DNA of 64,000 nt from Flavobacteriales bacterium. Its GTDB lineage: Bacteria; Bacteroidota; Bacteroidia; Flavobacteriales_F; PHOS-HE28. Positions 21,172 through 29,749 of this stretch are shown here, in pieces. Under the pieces are notes generated by a model. The model saw only the letters and a list, made by a program, of their open reading frames with translations, ran no database searches and was not told the origin of the DNA. The position numbers were made by a program, and so were the translations under genes. The stretch covers positions 930,001 to 994,000 of the forward strand of contig CP064979.1 of assembly GCA_016699575.1 (NCBI GenBank), written 5' to 3'. Each line of letters begins with the position of its first letter. Position 1 is the first letter of the stretch.

Positions 21172-21920
21172 TGGGGGATGTACGGATAGCTAACGCAGTG
21201 CAAGTAAAGCCCGCAGGCCGGGGCCGCCTTTCCTGCGGCGGATCGGTCCATGGCGCTGATCACGTGCTGCATGTGCTCAGGTGGCTCGGCACCCGTGCCG
21301 ATGCGAAGGCCGGTACCCACAATGGCGCGAACCATGTTGCGCAGGAAGCGGTCCGCAACGATGAAGAACTCCTCTCCCACAGGTGTGCACCGCCATTCCG
21401 CTTTGCGCACATCGCACAGCATGGTCTTGTTGTCGCTGCCGGCTTTGCAGAAACTGGTGAAGTCCTGCTTGCCGATCAAATGCGCGCAACCGGCGTTCAT
21501 GGCATCAACATCCAACGCCGGACGGAAGTGGTATGAACGGTCGGACAGGAAGGGATCCTTGCGGTGATGCACGCGGTACACATAGCCGCGTTCCGTTGCG
21601 TCGAAACGTGCATGCGCATTGTCCGCCACGGGCCAGAAGCGCTTGACGCCGATACTCTCCGGCAGAAGACTGTTGAGGCTGTTCAGCAGCCGCTCGTCCA
21701 TTGGTGTGCGCGCATCGAAATGCAGGAAGAACTGCTCGGCGTGCACGCCACTGTCCGTTCTTCCGCAGCCGACCACATTGATGTGCGGCTCGCGCAGCAC
21801 AGTGCGAAGTGCGCTCTCCATTGCTTGCTGCACGCTGGGGTCGCTGGGCTGGTTCTGCCAGCCGCTGAAGCGCGTGCCATCGAAGGCGATCTCGAGGAAG
21901 TAGCGCGGGAGGATCTCCAT
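21168..21920 (-). CDS. truA: tRNA pseudouridine synthase A
   Basis: TruA forms pseudouridine at positions 38-40 of tRNA anticodon arms. 250 aa from the ATG at 21920. The catalytic aspartate is in GCGRTDSGVHA (Asp56), and the N-terminus RYFLEIAFDGTRFSGWQ is typical. The upstream frame stays open through an 8-nt tandem array that supplies another in-frame ATG at 21944, so the start could shift by one repeat triplet (24 nt); homology favours 21920. The promoter-like element TACTTTCG at 21975 makes the array the whole 5' leader. Coupled by ATGA overlap to the ABC transporter gene. Confidence 0.95.
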   Translation of the reverse strand: MEILPRYFLEIAFDGTRFSGWQNQPSDPSVQQAMESALRTVLREPHINVVGCGRTDSGVHAEQFFLHFDARTPMDERLLNSLNSLLPESIGVKRFWPVADNAHARFDATERGYVYRVHHRKDPFLSDRSYHFRPALDVDAMNAGCAHLIGKQDFTSFCKAGSDNKTMLCDVRKAEWRCTPVGEEFFIVADRFLRNMVRAIVGTGLRIGTGAEPPEHMQHVISAMDRSAAGKAAPACGLYLHCVSYPYIPQ

Positions 21921-21965
21921 GTGGCCATGTGACCATTTGACCATGAGGTCATGTGGCCATGTGCT
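21918..21965. repeat. Octamer tandem array in the truA leader
   Basis: Six degenerate 8-nt units on the + strand: CATGTGGC, CATGTGAC, CATTTGAC, CATGAGGT, CATGTGGC, CATGTGCT. The first unit contains the complement of the truA start codon. The remaining units fill the space up to the promoter-like element. Confidence 0.85.
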
Positions 21966-21974
21966 GAAGGGGCG

Positions 21975-21982
21975 CGAAAGTA
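21975..21982 (-). promoter_or_regulatory. Candidate -7 promoter element for truA
   Basis: Minus-strand TACTTTCG, 54 nt before the truA ATG and directly upstream of the octamer array. Confidence 0.5.
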
Positions 21983-22041
21983 GAGGGCTGATGTCGCGTT
22001 CCATCCGCCAGTGCGCAGGGGGCGCCGATCGCATGCATCGC

Positions 22042-22049
22042 TAGCTTTC
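22042..22049 (+). promoter_or_regulatory. Promoter-like element 4 nt before a start codon
   Basis: TAGCTTTC followed by CGGC and the ATG at 22054. A start site at the usual distance would fall on or beside the ATG, implying a leaderless transcript. Confidence 0.5.
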
Positions 22050-22053
22050 CGGC

Positions 22054-23424
22054 ATGCGCGGTGTCCTGCTCCTGCTTGCATTGTTGACGGTGCCACCATT
22101 GGTCGGCCAGTACATTCTCAACACCAGTTTATTGCGCTTGGCGGCCGACGGCATCCATCTGCACGTCGACACGCTCTTCACGGACGGCAACCCCAGTGCC
22201 GACGCCGGCACCACGCAGGTGGGTGTTTTCGGCGGCGTGGATCCGTTGCGCTTCCAGAAGCCGGTTCCAGAGGCATTGTTCGGGCTCTTCCGCGCCAATG
22301 AAGCCGCTGCCCACGCTGGGCCGCACGTCGCGTTGCGGTTGAACGTGCTCCGACTGGAGGAACACCGCAGCGATGCTGAAGGCGTTGGCACAAGTTCAGT
22401 GCACTTCACTTTCTATATGGAGGAAGGCGGTGACTGGTTCATCGTGGATGAGCAGGGATCCACGCTGAGCGATCTCGACCTGACTTCCACCGAGGGCTTG
22501 CTTCCCTTGTTGGGCGCCTCCATCAAAGAGTGTGTCGATGGTTTTCTGCGGAACCACGTCACCGGGGCAACGGTGCGGCTGCCTGCGCAGCTCGGCGCCA
22601 AGCGTGCCGACGAGCCTGCGTTGGAACCGGCCATCGTGCGGGCCACCTCGTTCCGCAAAGGGCTCTTCCACGATTTCGAGCACTTCAAAGCCAACCTGCC
22701 CGATACGCTGACGCCCTTCGTCATCAACCCGCTGCGCACGGCGAATGGCAACCCGAAGCGCGCGCGCCTCGAACTTTCCTCGGGCGACCCGCGCGTGCTG
22801 TGGGGCTTCTGCGATGGCAAGCGGCTCTATGTGAACGCAGGCCGTTTTTTCGTGGAACTGTTGCGCGTGGGCAAGGACTTCACCACCGTGCTGCCCACCC
22901 CTGAGCCCAAGGAGAACACCTATGCCGCCATGGCCCTGCCCATCCCCGGGCTCTACGGTGCGCTTTTCAACTCTGTTGCCACGTTCATACTGACCCCGCC
23001 GCCCGCGACCGGTCCGGCCTATTGGGCCTACAAACTGGACCTGCTCACCGGCCGATTGAACATCAGCGGTTTCGCCGTGCCGAAAGTGATGACCAGTCGG
23101 CACTACTTCATCCTGGATGAGGACAGCCCCGATGGCTCTTCCGTCACCATCCGGTCAGGCGACAGCCTGCTCGTACAGCTCAAGCCCGGCACATTCTTCG
23201 AGTTCAGTCCGGAGCGGCGATTGGAACCGATCACCCTCACCTTGAAAGCATCTTCGGGCCAAGCCGCAATGATCTCCCTCGACACGTACCGGCTCGACCC
23301 ACAAGCATTCACCTTGCGCATCAGGAAAGACGGTTCGTTGGCGGTGAAGGAACCACCCGAACACATGACCGCCACCGTGATCGATGAATTGAGGGAACCC
23401 GATCGCGCACCGCTGCCGGAGTGA
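22054..23424 (+). CDS. Secreted protein of unknown function
   Basis: 456 aa with a clear signal peptide (MRGVLLLLALLTVPPLVGQ) and no further membrane segment. I recognise no domain. The N-terminal third (residues about 20-130) is written like a repeat-free beta-rich fold (LNTSLLRLAADGIHLHVDTLF), and later segments mention a probable ligand-type beta-sandwich (FAVPKVMTSRHYFILDEDSPDGSSVTIRSGDSLLVQLKPG), but this is only impression. The ending is charged and proline-rich with no T9SS sorting domain, so a periplasmic location is likely. Divergent from truA, convergent with the SRAP gene with 7 nt between stops. Promoter-like element 4 nt before the ATG. Confidence 0.85.
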   Translation: MRGVLLLLALLTVPPLVGQYILNTSLLRLAADGIHLHVDTLFTDGNPSADAGTTQVGVFGGVDPLRFQKPVPEALFGLFRANEAAAHAGPHVALRLNVLRLEEHRSDAEGVGTSSVHFTFYMEEGGDWFIVDEQGSTLSDLDLTSTEGLLPLLGASIKECVDGFLRNHVTGATVRLPAQLGAKRADEPALEPAIVRATSFRKGLFHDFEHFKANLPDTLTPFVINPLRTANGNPKRARLELSSGDPRVLWGFCDGKRLYVNAGRFFVELLRVGKDFTTVLPTPEPKENTYAAMALPIPGLYGALFNSVATFILTPPPATGPAYWAYKLDLLTGRLNISGFAVPKVMTSRHYFILDEDSPDGSSVTIRSGDSLLVQLKPGTFFEFSPERRLEPITLTLKASSGQAAMISLDTYRLDPQAFTLRIRKDGSLAVKEPPEHMTATVIDELREPDRAPLPE

Positions 23425-23431
23425 ACACCGA

Positions 23432-24238
23432 TCAGGCCAGCGGATCGGCCAACAGCAGTTCCGGGTACTCGAACGGTTCGCTGGCCGCGGCCGAGTTGCC
23501 CGCACCGTCCTTGCCCAGTAATGGTCTCACGGGATGTGCCACCATGCCATCTGCAGGGAACGGTTTGATGAGGCCCTTGATCGCTTCTTCATCCGATGTG
23601 CTTGTGATGGTGGCCAACCATAACGCCTCGTCGTCCGGGCTGAGGATGACCGGCATGCGCGGGTCGGACGGTCCGCTCTTGCCTGACCCGGGATTGTTGT
23701 GTATGCGGCGGAGCAGTTCGTTCGCTCCTGTGGTGACGATGCTGAACGTGTGCACGCGTTCACCGCTCTCCGGGTCCTTCCACACCTCCCACAACCCGGC
23801 CAAAGCGAAGTGATCGCGGTCCTTCAAGCGTATGAAATACGGATACGTCTTCTTCCCGAAGTGATGATGCTCGTAGAACCCTTCAACATGCACAAGGCAT
23901 CGCTTGCTGGTCGCCGAAGAACGGAACGCAGGCTTCTCGAAAATGCTCTCGCCCCTTGCGTTCAGTGTTTGGTTCCAGAGCTGCTTGCGTTGTGCGTCGT
24001 CCTTCACCCATGCTGGCACCAGTCCCCAAAGCGAGAGCTGCGGATCGCACGGTGCATCGTCGGTGTACACCACCATCCGTGGATGAGCAAAGGCGTTCGC
24101 GAAATGATGCCCACCTGGAGCAAGCAGTTCAGGGAAAGGGCTGAGCAGGCGGGTGAGCTGCTCCACGGCCTTTTGGTCGCCGCGGCTCTTGGCAATGCGC
24201 AACGACATTTCCGTGCGGGCCTTCACACCGTAACACAT
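23432..24238 (-). CDS. SRAP-domain protein (YedK/HMCES family)
   Basis: SRAP proteins covalently shield abasic sites in single-stranded DNA through the N-terminal cysteine. The ATG at 24238 puts the required Cys at position 2 (MCYG); longer starts would bury it, which fixes the start. Other family residues are visible: Asn93 (LNARGES), Glu123 (GFYEHH), His180 (RRIHN) and the RMPVIL motif. Between His180 and RMPVIL there are about 12 extra residues (rich in Gly, Ser, Pro) compared with the compact form I expect. 268 aa; the last about 30 residues are low complexity. A promoter-like CATCTTCG ends 4 nt before the ATG. Divergent from the 93-aa gene and the helicase. Confidence 0.93.
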   Translation of the reverse strand: MCYGVKARTEMSLRIAKSRGDQKAVEQLTRLLSPFPELLAPGGHHFANAFAHPRMVVYTDDAPCDPQLSLWGLVPAWVKDDAQRKQLWNQTLNARGESIFEKPAFRSSATSKRCLVHVEGFYEHHHFGKKTYPYFIRLKDRDHFALAGLWEVWKDPESGERVHTFSIVTTGANELLRRIHNNPGSGKSGPSDPRMPVILSPDDEALWLATITSTSDEEAIKGLIKPFPADGMVAHPVRPLLGKDGAGNSAAASEPFEYPELLLADPLA

Positions 24239-24242
24239 GCGG

Positions 24243-24250
24243 CGAAGATG
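24243..24250 (-). promoter_or_regulatory. Promoter-like element 4 nt before the SRAP start
   Basis: Minus-strand CATCTTCG, then CCGC and the ATG at 24238. The Cys2 requirement fixes this start independently, which makes this site a good test of the leaderless idea. Confidence 0.5.
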
Positions 24251-24276
24251 GGCGGCGGAATACGTTCCTTCGGCCC

Positions 24277-24558
24277 ATGCGCTTCCTGCCCCACGAACAC
24301 GCCGATGTGACCGCTGCACTGCGGGAACACGGTATTGATACAGCAGCGGTGCTGTTCGTGAAGCGTCGTGGCAGGTTGCATGTGGAACTGCCCGGCCGCA
24401 GCGATGCCTTCGCGTTCTTCCGGGAGAAAAGCACCAAGCTCGATGAGCTGGGCCGCTGGCAGGATCGCGTGGACTACTTCATTGGCGCGGACAAGAAGAA
24501 CCCGTGCGACTGGTCAACAGTGCTGGGTTCGTTCAAAGCCTGGTTGGCGCAGCGTTGA
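24277..24558 (+). CDS. Small conserved-looking protein, unknown function
   Basis: 93 aa, soluble, with no signal peptide. Sequence character is protein-like: an amphipathic start (HEHADVTAALREHGID), a basic beta-hairpin (VLFVKRRGRLHVEL), and an aromatic/charged segment (FAFFREKSTKLDELGRWQDRVDYF). I do not recognise a family. It starts 38 nt from the divergent SRAP start and ends 87 nt before the Pif1-like helicase, so all three could share control, and a DNA-repair link is possible but only inferred from position. Confidence 0.65.
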   Translation: MRFLPHEHADVTAALREHGIDTAAVLFVKRRGRLHVELPGRSDAFAFFREKSTKLDELGRWQDRVDYFIGADKKNPCDWSTVLGSFKAWLAQR

Positions 24559-24645
24559 AGTTCATCACGCTGCTACATTGTCGTCCGCCGGTTGACGTTT
24601 TCCACGTCAGCGAACGCCGGTGCCGGATCCGTTGAACCATGAAGC

Positions 24646-27054
24646 ATGTCCTTTCCGCTTGAAGAGATCACTTCCGACTTTCGCGAAGTGAACGAACGAA
24701 CCGCCGCGCAAGCCGATGCGCACGACCTGTCCCGCAACGGCGGGATCGAAACGGAGATGGCCGCACTGGCCGCCCGCTTCGTCAACAGCACCAACCGCCA
24801 CGTCTTCCTCACCGGCAAGGCGGGCACCGGCAAGACCACCTTCCTGCACAAGTTGGCCGGCAGCACGCACAAGCGCTATGTCATCCTGGCGCCCACGGGC
24901 ATTGCCGCGCTCAACGCGAAGGGTGTCACCATCCACAGCCAGTTCCTGCTGCCCTTCGGCGCCTTCCTGCCGGAGAAGCAGCGGCCGCTGGACCTACCGG
25001 ACGGCGCCTTCCACGACCAGGATTCTCTGACACGGCGTCATCCGCTCAATACGATCCGCCGCAACGTGCTGCGCGAACTGGACCTGCTCATCATCGATGA
25101 AGTGAGCATGCTGCGGGCCGATGTGCTCGACGCGATCGACTTCCGCATGCGCGCCGTGCGGCAGAACCGTTACCAAAGCTTCGGTGGTGCGCAAGTGCTG
25201 CTCATCGGCGACCTGTACCAATTGCCGCCCGTGGTGAAGGACGATGAGTGGCGCGTGATGCAACGCTACTACGCGAGCATGCACTTCTTCGAGAGCCAGG
25301 TGATGAAGCAACACGGCTACGCGCACATCGAACTCGACAAGATCTTCCGGCAGCATGACGACAACTTCATCAGCGTCCTCAACAACCTGCGCAACAACAC
25401 CGTTTCGCAGCACGACGTGGACACCCTGAACGCGCACTACCGGCCTACCATCAGTGCCGCGGAAAGCGAAGGTGTCATCACCCTTACCACGCACAACTAC
25501 AAGGCCGACGAACTGAACCAGCGCGCGTTGGCGCAGCTGCCCGGAAAAGCCCACGCGTTCGAGGCGGACATCGACCCCGACTTCCCGGAGAGCATGTACC
25601 CAGTACTGGCGAGGATCGAATTGAAGGTGGGTGCCCAGATCATGTTCGTGAAGAACGACATGGAAAAAGCCTACTTCAACGGCAAGCTGGCACGGGTGGA
25701 GAAACTGGACGATGACGGGATAACAGTGCGCATGTACGATGGTGCCGGTGACAAGCCCGCCCAAGGCACCTACAAGTTGAAGCGCGAGATCTGGGAGAAC
25801 AAACGGTATGTGATCGATCCATCCACCAAGGACCAGAAGGAAGAGGTGCTGGGCACCTTCGAGCAATACCCGATCAAGCTGGCCTGGGCCATCACGGTGC
25901 ACAAGAGCCAGGGCCTCACCTTCAGCAAGGCCATCATCGACGTTGGTCAAGCCTTCGCACCGGGACAGGTCTATGTCGCGCTTTCGAGATTGCGCTCGCT
26001 CGACGGTCTCATCCTGCGCACGCGCATCGACCCGAGCGTAGTGAGCAACGACAAGGATGTGGTGGCCTTCACGCAGCGCGGCTTTGAGCAAGAGCCGTTG
26101 AGCCAACAACTGAAGGCCCGGCAGCGCGAGTACCTACAACAACTGCTCACCGGCACCTTCGACCTGGGCGATCTGCTGCGCAAAGTGGAATACACGCAGA
26201 AGGACCATCCGGAGACGGCACAGTTCGAGGATGAAAGCATGAAGACCGCGCTGCAGGTACTGCGCGATGTGCTGCGCACAGAAGAAGAGAACACCCAGAA
26301 GTTCCGCAACCAGTTGATGCGGCTCTTGGCCGAGGACAAGCGCGAGGAACTGCTCATGCGGATCGAAAAGGGCGGTGCCTACTACAGCGACATCCTTTGG
26401 GTTCGGATGAAGGCGCTGTTCCAACACATGGCGCAGGCCGAAACGCTCAGCCGCACCAAGGAGTACGTGACCGCCTTGCGCGAGATCGACGGCATGCTGA
26501 TGAAGCGCATTGCCACCATCGCCAAGGTGGGTTACGTCACCACCTGCATCCTCAACGGCGAGGAGGTGAAGAAGCAAGAGGAACTGGAGCGTGGACTATC
26601 GGCCAAGCGCGCGGCCATGGTGGGCGAAGCGCGCGCATGGGCCGAAGAACACCGGCCGAAGAGCAGCGGCAAGACCGGTCGGAAGCGCAAGCAGCGTTCA
26701 GGCACTGACGACGTGCCGGATGGCGCCGGTAGCGTAGACCCACCGGGTCGGCCCGCAAAAGGCGCCACCTACGAGAAGACCTACGCACTGCACAAAGCGG
26801 GATGGACGTTGGACCAGATCGCCGCTGAACGCAGCATGGCCAAGAGCACCATCGAAGGGCACTTCGCTCGGGGCATCGGAGAAGGTCTGTTGGACATCGA
26901 AAGTCTGATGCCCGCAGGAGAACGCGACGCCATTGCGGACTGGATGCGTGAGCACCCGACCGAAGGCCTCAACGGCGCACAGAAGAACTTCGAAGGAAAG
27001 TTCAGCTACGGGCAGCTCAGGATGGTGCAGGCGTGGGTGAAGAAAGGAGAGTGA
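24646..27054 (+). CDS. Pif1-like superfamily 1B helicase with C-terminal HTH
   Basis: 802 aa. The N-terminal ATPase has Walker A GKAGTGKTT (about 59-67), Walker B LLIIDEVSM (about 149), motif III GDLYQLPPV, and the late motifs VHKSQGLTF and YVALSRLRSL near residues 420-450, as in Pif1/RecD2-type DNA helicases. After a charged, partly coiled-coil middle (about 480-690) and a basic linker (GKTGRKRKQRSG), the C-terminus has a helix-turn-helix-like domain (TYALHKAGWTLDQIAAERSMAKSTIEGHF) known from other Bacteroidota helicases. The ATG at 24757 would also keep all motifs, but the first 37 residues look coding. A TACATTGT element lies at 24574. The next small gene starts 3 nt after the stop. Confidence 0.9.
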   Translation: MSFPLEEITSDFREVNERTAAQADAHDLSRNGGIETEMAALAARFVNSTNRHVFLTGKAGTGKTTFLHKLAGSTHKRYVILAPTGIAALNAKGVTIHSQFLLPFGAFLPEKQRPLDLPDGAFHDQDSLTRRHPLNTIRRNVLRELDLLIIDEVSMLRADVLDAIDFRMRAVRQNRYQSFGGAQVLLIGDLYQLPPVVKDDEWRVMQRYYASMHFFESQVMKQHGYAHIELDKIFRQHDDNFISVLNNLRNNTVSQHDVDTLNAHYRPTISAAESEGVITLTTHNYKADELNQRALAQLPGKAHAFEADIDPDFPESMYPVLARIELKVGAQIMFVKNDMEKAYFNGKLARVEKLDDDGITVRMYDGAGDKPAQGTYKLKREIWENKRYVIDPSTKDQKEEVLGTFEQYPIKLAWAITVHKSQGLTFSKAIIDVGQAFAPGQVYVALSRLRSLDGLILRTRIDPSVVSNDKDVVAFTQRGFEQEPLSQQLKARQREYLQQLLTGTFDLGDLLRKVEYTQKDHPETAQFEDESMKTALQVLRDVLRTEEENTQKFRNQLMRLLAEDKREELLMRIEKGGAYYSDILWVRMKALFQHMAQAETLSRTKEYVTALREIDGMLMKRIATIAKVGYVTTCILNGEEVKKQEELERGLSAKRAAMVGEARAWAEEHRPKSSGKTGRKRKQRSGTDDVPDGAGSVDPPGRPAKGATYEKTYALHKAGWTLDQIAAERSMAKSTIEGHFARGIGEGLLDIESLMPAGERDAIADWMREHPTEGLNGAQKNFEGKFSYGQLRMVQAWVKKGE

Positions 27055-27057
27055 GCG

Positions 27058-27339
27058 ATGTGCACCAGCAGCGACCCCGTCCGCAGGAGCCTCTTTTCCA
27101 GATGGATCCGCCGGGCGTGGTTGACCCTAGCGGCTTGTGCCTTCGTTGTGGTGCTGGCCGCCGTGCTCTTCCGCGTCGACGGCTTCGTCAGCCTAGCCAA
27201 TGAGCCGATGGTGGCCACCCTGTACTGCGCTATGGTCGCCGCGATGCTCCTGGGGTTTCTATGTTCTGTACTACTTCTCGTGGTGTATGGAATTCGGGGC
27301 TACAAGCGGTGGTCGCGACCGCGTGTTGACCGGAGATAG
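27058..27339 (+). CDS. Small two-helix membrane protein
   Basis: 93 aa with a basic N-terminus and two hydrophobic segments (about residues 20-40, LTLAACAFVVVLAAVLF, and about 52-78, ATLYCAMVAAMLLGFLCSVLLLVVYGI), ending with a basic tail (KRWSRPRVDRR). No family recognised. The start is 3 nt past the helicase stop, indicating co-translation, and a good hairpin overlaps the stop. Confidence 0.6.
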   Translation: MCTSSDPVRRSLFSRWIRRAWLTLAACAFVVVLAAVLFRVDGFVSLANEPMVATLYCAMVAAMLLGFLCSVLLLVVYGIRGYKRWSRPRVDRR

Positions 27340-27359
27340 CCCGGCACTCCGGCCGGGCT
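27338..27359 (+). terminator. Hairpin terminator after helicase operon
   Basis: 8-bp perfect stem (AGCCCGGC / GCCGGGCT) with a 6-nt loop beginning inside the stop codon of the 93-aa gene, followed by GTTCATC. Only a weak T-tract. Confidence 0.6.
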
Positions 27360-27524
27360 GTTCATCGGTCGATCAACGAACGTTAACGACCTTCATTGCC
27401 ATTGCGTGGAACAACAAGCGTTGGTCCCCGCATGGCCGCTTCGCACCCAACTACCTTCACCCCCGCACACCAGAATGCGCATTCGCGCGTTGTGCCTTCT
27501 CACCAACCCTATCCGCTCCCTGAT

Positions 27525-29075
27525 ATGAACGTTCCCATCCTCTGGGCCGACGACGAGATCGACCTCCTGCGCCCCCACGTGCTCTTCCTGCAAGAGAAGG
27601 GCTACGCCGTGGACACCGTGAACAACGGCATCGACGCCGTTGACAAGGTGAAGGCCAAGGAGTACAGCGCCATCCTGCTTGATGAGAACATGCCCGGCCT
27701 CAGTGGCCTGGAGACCTTGCAGAAGATCAAAGCCTTCGCGCCCCAAACGCCCGTGGTGATGATCACCAAGAGCGAGGAGGAACACATCATGGACGATGCG
27801 ATCGGCAGCAAGATCAGCGACTACCTGATCAAGCCGGTGAACCCCAACCAGATCCTGTTGGCGCTGAAGAAGCACATCGACGGGCGCCGCCTGGTGAGCG
27901 AGAAGACCAACACCAACTACCAGCGCCAGTTCGGGCAGTTGAGCCTTCGGATCAGCGACCGCCTGAGCATACAGGAATGGAAGGAGCTCTACAGCGACCT
28001 GGTGCGCTGGGAGCTGGAATTGCAAGGCGGCCAGGACAGCGGCATGGTGGAGATCCTGCGCAGCCAATGGAACGATGCCAACGAAGTCTTCTGCCGTTAC
28101 GTGGGCGACCGATACATCGACTGGGTGAACGGCAAAGGCCAGGACATCCCGCTGCAGAGCCACCAGTTGTTCCGCACGAAAGTCGCGCCGCACCTGAAGG
28201 ACGGGCAGCCGCTCTTCATGGTGCTCATCGACAACCTGCGGCTGGACCAATGGCGCATCCTGGAACCCATCATCGGCGAGTACTTCCGCGTGGAAGAGCA
28301 GGACGTGTTCTTCAGCATCCTGCCTACCGCCACGCAATACGCCCGCAACGCGCTCTTCGCCGGGGTGATGCCGAGCGAGATCGAGAAGCGCTTCCCCGGC
28401 AAGTGGATCGGGGAGGAAGAAGAGGGCAGCAAGAACGCGCACGAGGAAGAGTTCCTCGGCGACCAGTTGAAGCGCCTGGGCAAGAACGTGAAGTACAGCT
28501 ACCACAAGATCACCAACCTGGCGCAGGGCCGCAAGTTGGCTGACACGCTGGACAATCTGATGGGCAACGGCTTCAACGCCATCGTGTACAACTTCGTGGA
28601 CATGCTGAGCCACGCGCGTACCGAGATGGAAGTGATCCGCGAGCTGGCCGAAGACGAACCCGCCTACCGCAGCCTCACCAAGAGCTGGTTCGAGCACAGC
28701 CCGCTGCTGGACATCATCAAAGGCATTGCGCAGCGCGGTGGCCGCATGGTCATCTGCACCGACCACGGCACCGTGCGCGTGACCGAACCCACCAAGGTGG
28801 TGGGCGACCGCAACACCACCAGCAACCTGCGCTACAAGCACGGCAAGAACCTCACGTACGAAGCGCGCGAGGTCTTCGCCATCAAGGATCCCGCGAAGGC
28901 GTTCCTGCCGCGCACCAACGTGAGCACGGTGTACGTGTTCACGCGCAAGAACCAGTACTTCGTCTATCCGAACAACTACAACCAGTTCGTCAACTTCTAC
29001 CGCAACACCTTCCAGCACGGTGGCATCAGCATGGAGGAGATGATGGTGCCGGTGGCGTACTTGACGCCGAGGTGA
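27525..29075 (+). CDS. porX: PorX-type response regulator with PglZ domain
   Basis: 516 aa. Receiver domain (about 1-125): acidic pair in WADDE (Asp9-Asp10), phospho-acceptor Asp53 (LLDENMPG), and lysine in MITKSEEE. The rest is a PglZ domain of the alkaline-phosphatase superfamily, with the metal motifs LIDNLRLDQW (about 235) and CTDHGTV (about 410). This architecture is that of PorX, which with the PorY kinase regulates the type IX secretion system in Porphyromonas and whose PglZ domain is a metal-dependent phosphodiesterase on oligonucleotides. The ATG at 27525 gives the family N-terminus; the 43 codons of open frame upstream have no coding look. No kinase gene is adjacent. Its presence agrees with the many T9SS substrates here. 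Confidence 0.93.
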   Translation: MNVPILWADDEIDLLRPHVLFLQEKGYAVDTVNNGIDAVDKVKAKEYSAILLDENMPGLSGLETLQKIKAFAPQTPVVMITKSEEEHIMDDAIGSKISDYLIKPVNPNQILLALKKHIDGRRLVSEKTNTNYQRQFGQLSLRISDRLSIQEWKELYSDLVRWELELQGGQDSGMVEILRSQWNDANEVFCRYVGDRYIDWVNGKGQDIPLQSHQLFRTKVAPHLKDGQPLFMVLIDNLRLDQWRILEPIIGEYFRVEEQDVFFSILPTATQYARNALFAGVMPSEIEKRFPGKWIGEEEEGSKNAHEEEFLGDQLKRLGKNVKYSYHKITNLAQGRKLADTLDNLMGNGFNAIVYNFVDMLSHARTEMEVIRELAEDEPAYRSLTKSWFEHSPLLDIIKGIAQRGGRMVICTDHGTVRVTEPTKVVGDRNTTSNLRYKHGKNLTYEAREVFAIKDPAKAFLPRTNVSTVYVFTRKNQYFVYPNNYNQFVNFYRNTFQHGGISMEEMMVPVAYLTPR

Positions 29076-29091
29076 GCAAGGGCGTTCAGCC

Positions 29092-29133
29092 CAAGTGACA
29101 AAGCACAAGTGTCAAGTGCCAAGGCGCAAGGCA
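29092..29133 (+). repeat. Heptamer array CAAGNNN, copy 1
   Basis: Six phased 7-nt units (CAAGTGA, CAAAGCA, CAAGTGT, CAAGTGC, CAAGGCG, CAAGGCA), 17 nt after the porX stop. The same unit type occurs at 46613 and 53585. With the GTCATCC repeats at 29148-29352 it fills the gene-free stretch 29076-29378, where I see nothing else. Confidence 0.85.
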
Positions 29134-29147
29134 GAAGCAACACTCTC

Positions 29148-29352
29148 GTCATCCAGAGGAGTCCCCGACGAGGGATCCCGCCTGAACCCGTGGTGTAACG
29201 CTGGCGTGGCCCAGCTCTCCCGTCATCCCGACGAGGAACCTGTCCTGACGAAGGAGAGAAGGAACCCCGCCAGGACCAATGGCACATAGCTGGCGTAGCC
29301 GGATCCCGTTGTGTCCGAACATCACGCGGGATCCCTCCTTCGCCGGGATGAC
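29148..29352. repeat. GTCATCC-type interspersed repeat cluster with inverted ends
   Basis: Three related boxes starting GTCATCC at 29148 (+), 29222 (+) and 29352 (-, ending the region), each followed within about 10-20 nt by GACGA(A)GG and, in the outer two, by GGATCCCGC. The outer copies are inverted relative to each other, giving imperfect 27-35-nt ends. No open frame of interest inside. It is of the class of short extragenic repeats known in many bacteria. Confidence 0.75.
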
Positions 29353-29378
29353 CCAACAATGGCGTTGTGCCGGGCAAC

Positions 29379-29744
29379 TCAAGTCCTTGCCCGCCGAGCC
29401 ACCATTGCGTGCACCACATAGAGCAGCCCTGGCACCGCGAGCCACAAGAACTGTGGCCGCAACAAGTCGGGGCGCAGCACCAACAGGCCCGCGAGGCTGA
29501 GCACGACGAGCGCACCACCAAGTAGTTCCCACTTGTACGCCAGCGCCAGACCGATGCTCGTGCACACGGGGAAAAGCAGAAATGAGAGCATGTCCGCCTT
29601 GTTGTTGAACTCCCATGCGTTCGGGCCGTTCGCGTCGCCAGAGAGGTGACCGAAGAGCATGAACAACAGGAAGCCGAGCAACAAAGTGCCGGTGACGCGG
29701 GCTAACCAGTACACCGAACGTTCGGCGAAAGATGCGTGTGCCAT
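29379..29744 (-). CDS. Small four-helix membrane protein
   Basis: 121 aa with four hydrophobic segments (about 13-32, 50-70, 74-92, 98-116) and a short basic C-terminus (ARRART). It resembles the small DUF7670-type membrane proteins of Bacteroidota, but function is unknown. The residue pattern NGPNAWEFNNKADMLSF between helices 1 and 2 is the only polar feature. A promoter-like CATCTTTG ends 5 nt before the ATG. It stands alone between two repeat-rich regions. Confidence 0.75.
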   Translation of the reverse strand: MAHASFAERSVYWLARVTGTLLLGFLLFMLFGHLSGDANGPNAWEFNNKADMLSFLLFPVCTSIGLALAYKWELLGGALVVLSLAGLLVLRPDLLRPQFLWLAVPGLLYVVHAMVARRART

Positions 29745-29749
29745 TCGGA

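Noticed and set aside
27393..29108. 571-codon minus frame over porX
   Set aside because: Shadow of PorX, which has all expected motifs; the shadow is His/Val/Leu rich.
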